In this document: positions 20,323 to 29,942 of the stretch, piece after piece | Numbering within the stretch: position 1 is the first letter of the stretch | How the letters are laid out: each line of letters opens with the position of its first letter | Assembly: GCA_018242685.1 (NCBI GenBank) | Contig: JAFEBM010000030.1 | Coordinates: forward strand, 1-64,000 | Reading direction: 5' to 3' | From: Nitrospira sp. | GTDB lineage: Bacteria > Nitrospirota > Nitrospiria > Nitrospirales > Nitrospiraceae | DNA length: 64,000 nt | Translations under genes and position numbers: made by a program | The notes under the pieces: model-generated | What the model was told of the DNA's origin: nothing | The model's database searches: none | What the model saw: the letters and a program-made list of their open reading frames with translations, nothing else

Positions 20323-20350
20323 TTCGTGTTGAACTTGCGCCCAACACGAA
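20323..20350. terminator. Hairpin between convergent lspA and DUF2024 genes
   Basis: TTCGTGTTG (20323-20331) and CAACACGAA (20342-20350) form a perfect 9-bp stem with a 10-nt loop, placed between two convergent genes. There is no T-run on either side, so it is at best a weak or factor-assisted terminator. Confidence 0.4.
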
Positions 20351-20366
20351 CCAGTTATCCTCACGG

Positions 20367-20627
20367 TTAAGCCGGCATTGGGACGATAAATCCGCCTTTT
20401 TCTTTGGCTTGCTTCTGTTGCTCCGCCGAGAACATGAACAGCGGTTCGCTGTGACAGAATTGGCATTCTTTCGTTGTCACCGGCGCATTCGGTTCCCCGA
20501 TGCCGGCGAGGTATTCCTTGGCGAGTTTGAGGGCGGTGGCTTCGTCCGTCGTCATCACATCGAAGTGAATGCGACCGCTCTTCCCGTTGACCCACGTATC
20601 GTAGACATGAATCGTATCCGAAGACAT
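20367..20627 (-). CDS. DUF2024 family protein
   Basis: A small protein of 86 residues matching the DUF2024 pattern by eye: an opening IHVYDTWVNGKSGRIHFDVM followed by a helix and a CxxC-like pair (ECQFCHSE) that could hold a metal. Function is unknown for the family. The ATG at 20627 has AGGAG about 6 bp before it; a TTG two codons earlier is not needed. It follows uppP by 12 bp on the same strand, so the two are probably co-transcribed. Confidence 0.75.
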   Translation of the reverse strand: MSSDTIHVYDTWVNGKSGRIHFDVMTTDEATALKLAKEYLAGIGEPNAPVTTKECQFCHSEPLFMFSAEQQKQAKEKGGFIVPMPA

Positions 20628-20639
20628 GAACAACTCCTT

Positions 20640-21515
20640 TCAGCGGATGATCAATATGACCAAAATCCCAAGAATAATACGATAGTACGCAAAGACGCGC
20701 AAGGTGTGTCGTTGGACATAGGTCAAAAAGGCGGCGATGACGGCCCAGGCCACCAGGAACGAGACGAGCATGCCGAGGCCGAGCGCCAAAAAATCCTGAT
20801 CGGTAAACGTCCCTCGCGCTTTCCATGTTTCGTAAACCGTTGCGGCAATGATGGTCGGAAGGGCGAGAAAAAACGAATATTCCGTGGCCACTTTGCGATC
20901 CAGCCCGGCGAGCAGGCCTCCGATGATGGTTGAGCCGGATCGAGACATTCCGGGAATCAGAGAGGCGCATTGTGCCAGCCCGATCCAGAAGGCATGAACC
21001 GCCGACACCTGATCCAGACTCATCGCCTGACTGGTTCGTTTCGTGGCTTCAACGATGAGGATGATGATACCTCCGAGGATCGATGTCGCCGCTACGGTTT
21101 GGGGAGTGAATAAATAGGATTTGATCCACCCATGGGCCAACAGGCCGAGTATGGCCGCCGGCAGGAATGCGATCCCGAGCCCCAGCAAGAACCATAAGTT
21201 GGGATGACTGCGCATGGAGGTCTTGAGGCGATCGGCCCATGCCGCAGATGGCTCGTTTGCGGAGGCCGAGCGCAGAACTTTTTGTTCCCGCCAGGCGCCG
21301 GACAGCAGCCGTCCGATTTTCTCCCGTTCAAAGACGATGACGGCAAGTATCGCACCCAGCTGTATGGAGATTTCCGCATTGGCGGCGACGTCGCCGGTGA
21401 AGCCGAGGGCATGGCCGACCAGAATAAGATGTCCCGTGGACGAGACAGGCAGAAACTCAGTGAGTCCTTCGACGATCCCTAGTATTATTGCGAGCGTTGG
21501 GCCCCATTCGTTCAT
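20640..21515 (-). CDS. uppP: Undecaprenyl-diphosphatase
   Basis: A 291-residue polytopic membrane protein that dephosphorylates undecaprenyl pyrophosphate to recycle the lipid carrier of cell-wall synthesis (bacitracin resistance protein BacA). The catalytic motifs are clear: GIVEGLTEFLPVSSTGHLIL near the N-terminus, and PGMSRSGSTI in the second half. About seven to eight hydrophobic segments follow the family pattern. The gene after it encodes a DUF2024 protein. Confidence 0.95.
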   Translation of the reverse strand: MNEWGPTLAIILGIVEGLTEFLPVSSTGHLILVGHALGFTGDVAANAEISIQLGAILAVIVFEREKIGRLLSGAWREQKVLRSASANEPSAAWADRLKTSMRSHPNLWFLLGLGIAFLPAAILGLLAHGWIKSYLFTPQTVAATSILGGIIILIVEATKRTSQAMSLDQVSAVHAFWIGLAQCASLIPGMSRSGSTIIGGLLAGLDRKVATEYSFFLALPTIIAATVYETWKARGTFTDQDFLALGLGMLVSFLVAWAVIAAFLTYVQRHTLRVFAYYRIILGILVILIIR

Positions 21516-21829
21516 GCGTACACCATGTCAGGATTGAAGATCGTGAGGGAGAGGATTCAACCTTCACGGCCGTTTCTGATAGAATGGGGGCGATGATCAC
21601 AGAGCGACGGCAATTCGTCAAGCACAGATGAGTTGTCAGGGTTCGTCGCGTCAGAATGGGACCGATTCCCACAAGAGCAAATTTCCACAAAAGCAAATAA
21701 GTTGACAACGTCCGGATGTTGGCTTACACACAAAGAACCGAGTCGGAAGAGCCATGGTCGCAGCCGAGTGGAAGTGATGTTCTACCTGATACACAGGCGA
21801 ACCGTAGGATTTGATGGAGGGAGGATCGC
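21516..21829. promoter_or_regulatory. Intergenic space with sigma-70-type promoter for the coiled-coil lipoprotein
   Basis: This 314-bp space between divergent genes holds no gene that I can see. On the plus strand TTGACA (21702-21707) and TACACA (21725-21730) are 17 bp apart, a reasonable promoter for the gene at 21830 with a leader of about 95 nt. Confidence 0.5.
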
Positions 21830-22516
21830 ATGAGACGCGAGTGGACGGTGATAGTGCTGGTTGGGGCGGTGTTGACCACGGGGTGTGTATCCAACAAGAA
21901 ATATCAAGAGGCGTTGGCCGAGGCAGACAACGTCAAGATGGAGCTGGATAAGACCCGCCAACAGAAGAGCGCCATGGAGCAACAGGTCCGAACCCTCAAA
22001 GAAGTGAATGCGAAGTTCGGTAATGAGGCGCAAGCGGCTCGTGATGAACTCCAGCGCATTGAGCACGGACGTGACGCCGAGCGAGGCGCGATCGAAGGAC
22101 GAACCAAGGAACTCGAGGATAAAGTCAAGGCGTTATCGGCACAAAATAAGAACGTGCGACAGGAATATCAAGACGTGAAACGCCATAACGACACGCTGAA
22201 ATCGCTGGTCGCCCGCTATCAAAAGGAGCTCAAGGATCGCTCCAATGCCGGGACGTCGCCTCAAAGCGCTACGCTGGCCCCAAGCCAGGCTCCAGCCGGA
22301 ACCGCGACGGCTCCTCCGGCAGCTGCTTCGGCGGCGATGAACATCAATAAGGTTTCAGCGAACGACATGATCCTCTTCCTCGGACTGAAGCAAGAGGAGG
22401 CGGATCGCATCGTGAGCAATCGCCCCTATCGTGTGAAGGGTGAATTGGTGGCGAAAAACGTGGTTCCAAAAGAAACTTTCGACCTGATCAAAGATAGGAT
22501 CTCAGTCAGCCCATAA
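21830..22516 (+). CDS. Coiled-coil lipoprotein with C-terminal helix-hairpin-helix-like segment
   Basis: A 228-residue protein. The N-terminus is a lipoprotein signal with lipobox TTGC, so Cys19 should be lipidated. Residues about 25-140 are a long charged coiled coil, followed by an Ala/Pro-rich linker (about 143-170). The last 60 residues (MNINKVSANDMILFLGLKQE onward, to the C-terminus) resemble the helix-hairpin-helix fold of ComEA-like proteins. A strong GGAGG-type ribosome binding site precedes the ATG, and a terminator follows. Periplasmic structural or DNA-binding roles are both possible; I know no specific function. Confidence 0.8.
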   Translation: MRREWTVIVLVGAVLTTGCVSNKKYQEALAEADNVKMELDKTRQQKSAMEQQVRTLKEVNAKFGNEAQAARDELQRIEHGRDAERGAIEGRTKELEDKVKALSAQNKNVRQEYQDVKRHNDTLKSLVARYQKELKDRSNAGTSPQSATLAPSQAPAGTATAPPAAASAAMNINKVSANDMILFLGLKQEEADRIVSNRPYRVKGELVAKNVVPKETFDLIKDRISVSP

Positions 22517-22542
22517 GCCGAACTGAACGTTTTTGCGATATC

Positions 22543-22578
22543 AAGGGCCGCCCTTCCATGAAGGGACGGCCCTTTTTG
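22543..22578 (+). terminator. Rho-independent terminator
   Basis: AAGGGCCGCCCTTC and GAAGGGACGGCCCTT (22543-22575) form a long GC-rich stem followed by a T-run, 26 bp after the lipoprotein gene's stop. The next gene is convergent. Confidence 0.88.
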
Positions 22579-22616
22579 TTTATTAAGTAAACATCAACTT
22601 ACTCTTATTCATCACT

Positions 22617-23612
22617 TCACGACCCTTCACTGGTCATCTTTACGAGTTGCTGGGCCTCAAGCAGATCTCCGAGTGACCGAAAGCCAAGATTGAGTCCTTT
22701 ACAGACTTCGACCTGTCGATCGAACCGGTTCTTTGTACGAATCATGTTCCACAACTTGCCAAAACCTACGCGGCCCCAGGCCGCCATGTGGAAGACCGAC
22801 AGTGGATAGTCTGTTCCAAACAGAAGGCGGGATTGAAGTTCGGGGTGGTGCCTGAGATGCAACAGCATTTTCAACCGATGTGGCTGAGTGAGAGCGGAAA
22901 TGTCGGCATAGAAGTGTGGATAACGCTTACACAGTTCCCTGAAAGTTGGAATGAATTTTTCATAGAACATGAGACCATAGCTGCAGGCGTGGGCGGCGAT
23001 GACCGTCACTCCTTCTTCCAACGCCAGGCGGAGCCGGTCTGGATCGCCGAGGGATTGGTCTTTGCCGATCAAGCTAAATTCGTAGCCGACATGGCTCAAG
23101 AACGGCAATTTCCGTTGGGCCAGTGTTCGATAAAACGGTCTGTATTTCCGATCGGCCGGGTTGAAGTGCTGGGCGTTCGGTAAGACTTTGATCAGGACGG
23201 CTCCCGAATCGGCGCAGCGGTGAACTTCATCGATGGCGTCTTCACGCTGCGGATTGATTGACGGACCGGCTAGAAATATATCCGGATAAGCTCGGACGGT
23301 CTGGAAGACGTAGTCGTTGCTGACGAGAAAGTTCGTATGCTGCCGATTGAGCAGGCCGGTCTGGTCGTAGAATCCGTCCATGCCGAGCAGCACCGCTTTC
23401 GAAACATGTCGTGAGGCGCGCAGCTCCGCCAGCAGATGGTCGAGATACTTCTGATTGGTTTCGTACGGATGGGCCGGTGAGAGATCGTGTTTCCACAGGA
23501 GAAAACGAAAGAGCGGACTTCGAAGGAGTTTCGGCGAGATGAAGCAACCGTTGTCTCTATCCGGCAGTGCTGCGAGATGCACATGGCAGTCGATCAACGA
23601 TTTCTCGGCCAT
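22617..23612 (-). CDS. Amidohydrolase family protein (amidohydrolase-2 type)
   Basis: A 331-residue TIM-barrel metal-dependent hydrolase. The metal-binding HxH is in LIDCHVHLA at the N-terminus; further ligands are likely the His in LSHVGYEF, the His in VIAAHACSYG, and the Asp in LLFGTDYPLSVF. This arrangement is that of the ACMSD-like amidohydrolase group, which includes decarboxylases and hydrolases, and substrate cannot be predicted. It follows the large acyltransferase gene by 73 bp on the same strand and may share its transcript. Confidence 0.85.
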   Translation of the reverse strand: MAEKSLIDCHVHLAALPDRDNGCFISPKLLRSPLFRFLLWKHDLSPAHPYETNQKYLDHLLAELRASRHVSKAVLLGMDGFYDQTGLLNRQHTNFLVSNDYVFQTVRAYPDIFLAGPSINPQREDAIDEVHRCADSGAVLIKVLPNAQHFNPADRKYRPFYRTLAQRKLPFLSHVGYEFSLIGKDQSLGDPDRLRLALEEGVTVIAAHACSYGLMFYEKFIPTFRELCKRYPHFYADISALTQPHRLKMLLHLRHHPELQSRLLFGTDYPLSVFHMAAWGRVGFGKLWNMIRTKNRFDRQVEVCKGLNLGFRSLGDLLEAQQLVKMTSEGS

Positions 23613-23685
23613 TTGTCAATCGTCATGCGTAGTAGGCGCAGTATCGGCGTTCGACCGGCAGTCGCCAGATCTCAGCACCCAGCAT

Positions 23686-26600
23686 TTAGGACTCAGCACT
23701 TCCCTTCAGTCGTTCCATCGCCAAGCGCTTCACACCTCGTAAATCCAGCTTGCCGGTCCCGAGGACCGGTAACGATTCGACCTTGACGAATTGGCTCCGC
23801 GTCGGAATGAAGAGATTCGGGAGGCCGGAGCCGGACAATTTTGCCAAGATGTCAGGAATAAGGCTCTCATCAAGGGTATGAATGACGGCCAGCCGCTCTC
23901 CCTTTTTCTCGTCTGGTAGACCGGTCACGGCAAAGACCTGTGTGTCGGCTCCGGCTGCTTGCTGCAACGCTTCTTCAACCTTGCCGTGAGGGACCATCTC
24001 TCCGCCGATTTTTGAGAACCGCGAAAGCCGGTCGGTGATGGTCAGGAATCCGTCATCATCCAAGGAGGCGATGTCTCCAGTGATGTACCAGCCGTCACGC
24101 ATGACCTGGGCGGTAAGATCTTCTCGCCCAAGATAGCCATGCATCACATTTGGTCCCTTCACGAGCAACATTCCCGCTGTGCCGGCTGGGAGCGGTGCAT
24201 AACTATCAGGGTCGACAATCTGCACCGACACACCGGGAAGTGGTTGACCGACCGTGCCTCGGCGAGATGCCGGTTGGTAGTAGCCGGCTGCGCGGAAGTC
24301 CGGACAGTTGACGGCAATGACCGGAGAACACTCCGTGACTCCATAGCCCTCGATCGGTCCGATCCCAAAGGTGTCTTCGACGGCCTGGGCGAGTCGCGCC
24401 GGCAGTTTTTCCGCGCCGGTGAGGATCACCCGGACCGAACTGAATTGTTCCGGCGTACAGCGGCGAGAATAGAGTTGTAGGAATGTCGGCGTGGTGACGA
24501 GAAAGGTGATTCGATATCGTCGGATGAGTTCGCCGATGGCCGTCACGTCGAGTGGGGACGGGTGAAAGATCATCGCGGCATTGTTGGACATCACGAACCA
24601 GAACACCATGTACCCGAACGAGTGGAAGAACGGTAGAACGCCGAGGACGCATTCGTTCTGATAGAAATGGAGCACTTGTGTGGCGCCCTGACTGTTGGCA
24701 TCGATGTTGAAATGCGAAAGCATGACGCCTTTAGGTTCTCCTGTGCTGCCGCTGCTGAAAATGATCGTGGCCATGCTGTCGGGAGTGAGCGGAGTCATTT
24801 GCCCGCAGGTGCGTTCGATGAAGCGGCATGGAGCGAACAACGCCAGCAGGGCAGCCAGCACCTTCTGGCCCTTGCTAATCGTCGCAGCCACGTCTTCCAG
24901 CCAAACGATCGACGGTCCATCCGGCAGCTCAAGTTTGGCCTTTTCAATGAAGACACGGCTCGTCACGATTGTGCGTAGGCCTGCCTGTTCGACGGCGGCC
25001 TCTAGCCCGGATTTCCCGACCGTGTAGTTCAAGTTCACGATGGTCTTCCCGCAGAGGGGGGCGGCGACATTCACCAGTGCTGTGGCGACCGTTGGTGGCA
25101 AGAAGGCGCCCACTCGTTGTTGGTCCTTCCAATACGGCCGAAGCGTTCTCGCGAGGACGATTGATCCGATGAGGGCTTGCAAGGATGAGACGCGGGGACG
25201 GTTCTGGTCGGCCATGGCCAGACGGAAAGGATAGCGACGCATGGATCGGATGAATTGGCGATGGAGTGGTTGGCGATTCGGTTTTCTGAACTGCCAGGCT
25301 GCTTCGCCGAGTTCGCGAACCTTCCCGCGCAGTTCGTGCGCCGATGTACCCGGCGGTAGCGGTGCGCCGAACGAGACGGTCACGGGATACGGAAGTTGTT
25401 CCGGAAATTTCCACAGAAAGCGGCCGTGATTGAAGCTGAAGATGCTGCCCCACACACGGTCGAGATGAACCGGGATGATGGGAACTATCCGCCCTTTCAC
25501 AACCCGTTCGAACCCTCGCCGGAACGGCAACAACGTGCCGGTTCGAGTGATCTGGCCTTCAGGGAAGATGCAAACGAGTTCTCCCTTGTCGATGGCCGCA
25601 CCGGCATCGCGGAGCGCTTTTAAAATGACCCGCAAGCCTCCGTGAGAGGAAATGGGGATGACTCCGAGCGTCTTCATAAAAGGTTTGAAGATCGGCTGTT
25701 CGGCATATTGCGAATCAACGACAAAGCGCACGGGTCGATCCAAGCTGGCGATCAGGAGAAAGCCGTCGATGAAAGAGACATGATTGGGGACGAGGAGCGC
25801 TCCACCGGAGGGCGGCACATGAGACTGGCCGACGATGCGGAGCCGATAGAGGGAGTTGGTGAGAATGACCAGCACCAGCCGAATAAACGTGTCAGGCAAA
25901 AACCACAGCGCCCATCCGATGCCGCCCAGGGTCATTGCGGCAGCAGCCAAGAAAATGCCGGTTGTCGAGAGGCCGGCGTTGGCCAAGGAACCGCCGGCCA
26001 GTGATCCCAACAAAATGCCGGTGAAGACGCACGTGTTGGAGAACGAAATGACGGCGCCCCTCCGGTCGGACGGGGATTTCCATTGGAGGATGGCGTTCAA
26101 CGGAACAAAGATGAATGAACTGGCAATGCCCAGCACTCCCATCATGAGGAACGTTCCTGTCAACGGTGGGGCTATGACGCCGAGCGACAGCAAGGTGAGA
26201 AACACACCGATGGCGCCGACCGGAATCAGTCCGTACTCGACCCGGTTCCTGGAGATTCGTCCAACCAGCATCGCGCCGATTCCGATGCCCACAGACAGGA
26301 TGGTGAGTGGAAGGCCCGACATGGCATCAGACAGATGCAAGACGGCTTTGGCATAGACAAGCACGTTCTGTCCGAACAGGCTTGCAATCGTCCAGAACAT
26401 GATGTCCATGGGAATGGCCATGCGCAACATCCGTTCGGATTGAATCGCTGCCCACGCGCCCTGAAGGGTAGCTCCCACCCCTCCGGCAGCACGGGCGGGC
26501 GACACTCGTGGAATCCTAAAGGCGGTTGTGAGACCGATGCCCGACAGCCCGGTCAATACGAGCGGAGCCAACCAGGTGTGGTCTCCGGACATCTGTAATA

Positions 26601-27132
26601 GAAAACCTCCGGCAGCGGTTCCCGTCAGAATTGCCGCAAAGGTCCACATTTCCAACAGACCATTACCGACGGCGAGTCGTTCATGCGGGATCAATTCGGG
26701 GAGTATCCCGTACTTCGAAGGACTAAACAGGGCGCTATGCACGCCCATGCCGCATAAAACGACCAGAGGCAGGACGCCTCCGGCTGGATTCAGCCAGAGC
26801 GCAACCGTGCCGGCGGCCATCAGGAAAACCTCGATGACTTTGATCGAGATGATGACCGTCCGCTTACTCACGCGGTCGGCCAATGTGCCTCCGACGAGAG
26901 AGAGGAACACCAACGGCAGCGTGAAAATGACAAATGCCATTGCGGTCTGCGTCTGGGCGACTGTCTCCAATGCGGGACCCGATGCCATACCTGCCGTGGC
27001 TTGCCGAATGGCGAGCAACGCGACCATCAGTTTCCACGCATTATCGTTGAAGGCGCCGCAGAATTGGGCGATCAAGAGACCCCGAAGGGGATGTGACAGA
27101 GAGTGAGTTTCAGAACCGGCCGAGGTGGTCAT
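23686..27132 (-). CDS. aas: LplT-PlsC-AMP-ligase fusion (acyl-ACP/lysophospholipid acyltransferase)
   Basis: A 1148-residue three-domain protein. Residues about 10-420 are an MFS/LplT-like transporter; 430-620 a PlsC acyltransferase with NHVSFIDG (HX4D) and FPEGQITRTG; 640-1148 an AMP-forming ligase with IIFSSGSTGEPKGVMLSHFN, GYGVTECSPV and YITGDIASLDDDG. Fused proteins of this type take in lysophospholipid, activate fatty acid and re-acylate it in the inner membrane; E. coli uses separate LplT and Aas. It overlaps the MutS-like gene by ATGA and is followed by the amidohydrolase. Domain calls are firm; the exact acyl acceptor is inferred. Confidence 0.93.
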   Translation of the reverse strand: MTTSAGSETHSLSHPLRGLLIAQFCGAFNDNAWKLMVALLAIRQATAGMASGPALETVAQTQTAMAFVIFTLPLVFLSLVGGTLADRVSKRTVIISIKVIEVFLMAAGTVALWLNPAGGVLPLVVLCGMGVHSALFSPSKYGILPELIPHERLAVGNGLLEMWTFAAILTGTAAGGFLLQMSGDHTWLAPLVLTGLSGIGLTTAFRIPRVSPARAAGGVGATLQGAWAAIQSERMLRMAIPMDIMFWTIASLFGQNVLVYAKAVLHLSDAMSGLPLTILSVGIGIGAMLVGRISRNRVEYGLIPVGAIGVFLTLLSLGVIAPPLTGTFLMMGVLGIASSFIFVPLNAILQWKSPSDRRGAVISFSNTCVFTGILLGSLAGGSLANAGLSTTGIFLAAAAMTLGGIGWALWFLPDTFIRLVLVILTNSLYRLRIVGQSHVPPSGGALLVPNHVSFIDGFLLIASLDRPVRFVVDSQYAEQPIFKPFMKTLGVIPISSHGGLRVILKALRDAGAAIDKGELVCIFPEGQITRTGTLLPFRRGFERVVKGRIVPIIPVHLDRVWGSIFSFNHGRFLWKFPEQLPYPVTVSFGAPLPPGTSAHELRGKVRELGEAAWQFRKPNRQPLHRQFIRSMRRYPFRLAMADQNRPRVSSLQALIGSIVLARTLRPYWKDQQRVGAFLPPTVATALVNVAAPLCGKTIVNLNYTVGKSGLEAAVEQAGLRTIVTSRVFIEKAKLELPDGPSIVWLEDVAATISKGQKVLAALLALFAPCRFIERTCGQMTPLTPDSMATIIFSSGSTGEPKGVMLSHFNIDANSQGATQVLHFYQNECVLGVLPFFHSFGYMVFWFVMSNNAAMIFHPSPLDVTAIGELIRRYRITFLVTTPTFLQLYSRRCTPEQFSSVRVILTGAEKLPARLAQAVEDTFGIGPIEGYGVTECSPVIAVNCPDFRAAGYYQPASRRGTVGQPLPGVSVQIVDPDSYAPLPAGTAGMLLVKGPNVMHGYLGREDLTAQVMRDGWYITGDIASLDDDGFLTITDRLSRFSKIGGEMVPHGKVEEALQQAAGADTQVFAVTGLPDEKKGERLAVIHTLDESLIPDILAKLSGSGLPNLFIPTRSQFVKVESLPVLGTGKLDLRGVKRLAMERLKGSAES

Positions 27133-28988
27133 CCGTGAGGGTCATTCTGCCTGATATTCGGTACTGGGGAAATAGGCAGACCTTCCAACTCCATAATTCT
27201 CAGCGCGTTCGTCGTGGGGCAAGGACCTGGTCGGAGCCGATAATCAAACTCGAGTGCGCCGGCCGACACGGTTTCCTGAAAGTGCGCATTGATGAGTCTC
27301 GGCACGGCGGGCTCCAGCTCCGCCAACTCCAGATCATGAGTGCTCACGAGGCCGAAGCCGTTTCCTTGCGACAGTTCGGTAATGTAGGCCCGGCTGCCGA
27401 TGAGCCGCTCTCGGTTGTTGGTGCCTTTGAAGATCTCATCGATCAGGAACAGCACGGGTGGTGCGGTTATGTCGTTGGTGGCATCGAGGATCGTCTTGAG
27501 CCGTTTGACCTCGGCATAGAAGAACGACAGACCGGCGTCGAGCGAATCATCGACGCGAATGCAACAGGCCAGCCGGCTCCAAGTCCACTCAAAAGAATGC
27601 GCGCAGACAGGGGCGCCGGCTTGCGCCAGACAGAGATTGATGCCGATCGTTCGCAGGAAGGTGCTTTTGCCGGACATATTGGAGCCGGTAATCAGGTGAA
27701 TGGAGCCCAATTCATTCAGATGAACGTCGTTGGCGACACGGGTTTTAACCGGCAGTAATGGGTGGCCGAGTTGGCCAGCGTGGAGAGCAGGAGGGGCGCC
27801 GTTCCGTTCGCCGGCTGCGACGAGGGGAGTCGGCCATGTGTAATTGGGATGGAGATAGGCAAAGGTGGCCAGTGCCGATGCCGCTTCGATTTCCGCCAAA
27901 CAGTCGAGCCAGCGAGGGAGGGCATGTTGGATCTCGCGCTGGATGTGAATCAGTCGTCGAGTGAACCACAGATCCCATGGGCACAGCGCGTTGACCGCCA
28001 GATGAACGAGCGGGTGGGCCTTGATGCTGATCGCATGGAGCGCGCGCGCAGCGCGGTTGAGGTGCAGCGTGGGACTGGCCGTACGGATCAGGTTCGCCCA
28101 GGCGGAAGCGAGCGCCGTGTCCCGTCGTCTTGCATGCCGTTCAATGTAGCCGAGGACCGTGGCAAGCCGCTCAGTTTCATGATGAAGGCCGACGGCATGC
28201 TCCAACAATTCTTCCCCTTGATCCGTCATGAAATAGATCAGCACATAGGCTGCGAACGAAAACATCCAATAACCGGGGAGCTGACCGAACATTGTGGCTA
28301 AGACGAGGCCTATTGTTGCAAGGGCGAGGAGACTTTGGACGACAAGGAGGGTGTCTAAATGAGGGAGACCAATCGGATGTTCCAACACGGCGGCCAACCG
28401 TCTGCCGTTGATTTCTTGGTCTCCCGTCAGTTTGGCCACGAGCGCTAAGCGGTCACGAAACAAGGAGTGAGATGCCAGTTCTTTCACCAAGGATTGCCGT
28501 GCGTACCAATGAGAGGGGGTAGGGGGTTGCTCCAGCAGCCAGCTCTGCAAACGCTCGCGGCCATGGTCCGATACGGTGGTGTCGAGGAGATGTGTCAGGG
28601 AGTGTGCGCCGAAGAGATCCAAGTCAGTAGCGTACGGGTGAGATTTCGGAGCTTCACCGGGTCTTGGCGCAATTGCGGCCCAATCCAGCGCCATCCGAGC
28701 CAGATGAGCCAGCTTGAGCTGCTTCCATTGACGGAGCCGGTGAATCCTGGTTTCCACCCTGTTATGATAGGCGGCCACAGTGATGAAGACGGCAAGGAAT
28801 ACTCCGAGGGCCAGGTTGCCGCTCTGATACCAATCGAGTTTGTAGAGGGTAATCGTGCTGACAAGGCCGATGAGGAAAATAGCCAACCGCCATCGCGTGA
28901 ATGTTGCGCTGGTCTTGGTTCCCCTGGCAATAAGATGATCCGTCCGCCGAACGATCGTTTCGAACAAAGCGATACGCGAGTGTGCCAT
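27129..28988 (-). CDS. Membrane-anchored MutS-like ATPase
   Basis: A 619-residue protein whose C-terminal third is a MutS-family ATPase: Walker A in TGSNMSGKSTFLRT (about residue 435), Walker B in VLFLIDEIFKGTNNRER (about 513) and the LVSTHDLELAELE segment. It lacks the mismatch-recognition domain. The N-terminal half carries two pairs of hydrophobic helices (about 30-75 and 220-265) with a helical lever-like region (HLLDTTVSDHGRERL) between them, so it is predicted to sit in the membrane. It is therefore not a normal repair MutS. It overlaps the lipid acyltransferase gene by 4 bp, hinting at a link with the envelope. Confidence 0.85.
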   Translation of the reverse strand: MAHSRIALFETIVRRTDHLIARGTKTSATFTRWRLAIFLIGLVSTITLYKLDWYQSGNLALGVFLAVFITVAAYHNRVETRIHRLRQWKQLKLAHLARMALDWAAIAPRPGEAPKSHPYATDLDLFGAHSLTHLLDTTVSDHGRERLQSWLLEQPPTPSHWYARQSLVKELASHSLFRDRLALVAKLTGDQEINGRRLAAVLEHPIGLPHLDTLLVVQSLLALATIGLVLATMFGQLPGYWMFSFAAYVLIYFMTDQGEELLEHAVGLHHETERLATVLGYIERHARRRDTALASAWANLIRTASPTLHLNRAARALHAISIKAHPLVHLAVNALCPWDLWFTRRLIHIQREIQHALPRWLDCLAEIEAASALATFAYLHPNYTWPTPLVAAGERNGAPPALHAGQLGHPLLPVKTRVANDVHLNELGSIHLITGSNMSGKSTFLRTIGINLCLAQAGAPVCAHSFEWTWSRLACCIRVDDSLDAGLSFFYAEVKRLKTILDATNDITAPPVLFLIDEIFKGTNNRERLIGSRAYITELSQGNGFGLVSTHDLELAELEPAVPRLINAHFQETVSAGALEFDYRLRPGPCPTTNALRIMELEGLPISPVPNIRQNDPHG

Positions 28989-29064
28989 GACAGGCGACCT
29001 TACTGGGAACGGACGGGAAGGTCAAATCCTGAAACGGTTCGCGAGCTGTGAATGCTGGATCACG

Positions 29065-29940
29065 ATGTCGAATGACTGGGTTGAAGTCTGTATCAAGGTA
29101 AGCCTCGATGCAGGGGAACTACTGAGCAGGCTCGACGATTCTGCTGTGCAGGGCGCGTGGGAGGATGAGGGAGTCGTTCATTTCTATTGGCGTGATGACC
29201 AGTGGAACGAAACTCGGCTCGCTTCGGTTCGCTTGGTTCTAGCAGATCTCGTACCATTGATCAGGGACATTCCACTCTCGGTACGACCGGTACCGGCGCA
29301 GGATTGGAACGAGGCATGGGCTCGCTCCGTGAGACCGCTTTACATCGGTCGGCTGGTCATTCGTCCGAGTTGGGAACCGGTCGCGCTAGGGCCGAAGGAT
29401 GTCGAGATCGTGCTCGATCCCAAGCAGGCGTTCGGCACCGGCCACCATGCGACCACTCGGATGTTACTCGGGTGGTTGCAGAAGGACATTCATGGCGGAG
29501 AGCGGGTTTTGGATGTGGGCACGGGCAGCGCCATCCTAGCCATGGCAGCGGTCAAGCTGGGCGCCGCATCGGCCATTGGTGTTGAGATTGACTCTGTCGC
29601 GGTGGACTACGCGAAGGAGTACATCGATCAGAATGGGTTGAAGAATCGGATCAATATTGCGTGTGGTACATTAGCTGATCTGCCACCAGAGCGTGTAAAG
29701 CTGGCCGATGTTGTGCTGGCCAATCTCGACCGGCAAACGATCTTGGACCTTGCCGGTGATTTGGTGAGTTCGGCGTCGGAAGGAGCGAGAATCATGGTTT
29801 CCGGCATTTTGGTCGAACAGGAACCAGAGATTGTCGAGCGGTTTTCCAGCCTCGGAATGCTCTGTTCCGAACGCTGTGAGGAAGAAGGTTGGGTGGCGAT
29901 AAAATTACTCCGGCCGGAATCCTGCGACGGAGACGTGTGA
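29065..29940 (+). CDS. prmA: Ribosomal protein L11 methyltransferase
   Basis: Methylates ribosomal protein L11. The PrmA-type methyltransferase domain is clear: FGTGHHATTRMLLGWL, the SAM-binding VLDVGTGSAILAMAAVKLGA, and VVLANLDRQTI in the position of the catalytic NI/NL motif. The N-terminal half is the L11-recognition domain. The frame is open from 28987, but the ATG at 29065 gives 291 residues, the usual size, and avoids overlap with the divergent MutS-like gene. The MOSC-protein gene begins 2 bp after its stop. Confidence 0.92.
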   Translation: MSNDWVEVCIKVSLDAGELLSRLDDSAVQGAWEDEGVVHFYWRDDQWNETRLASVRLVLADLVPLIRDIPLSVRPVPAQDWNEAWARSVRPLYIGRLVIRPSWEPVALGPKDVEIVLDPKQAFGTGHHATTRMLLGWLQKDIHGGERVLDVGTGSAILAMAAVKLGAASAIGVEIDSVAVDYAKEYIDQNGLKNRINIACGTLADLPPERVKLADVVLANLDRQTILDLAGDLVSSASEGARIMVSGILVEQEPEIVERFSSLGMLCSERCEEEGWVAIKLLRPESCDGDV

Positions 29941-29942
29941 CG

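Noticed and set aside
29380-29400. CTAGGG inside prmA as a further regulatory box
   Set aside because: The second half-site is absent; the same holds for CTAGGG in glgC and in the PQQ-type dehydrogenase gene. These served as a negative control.
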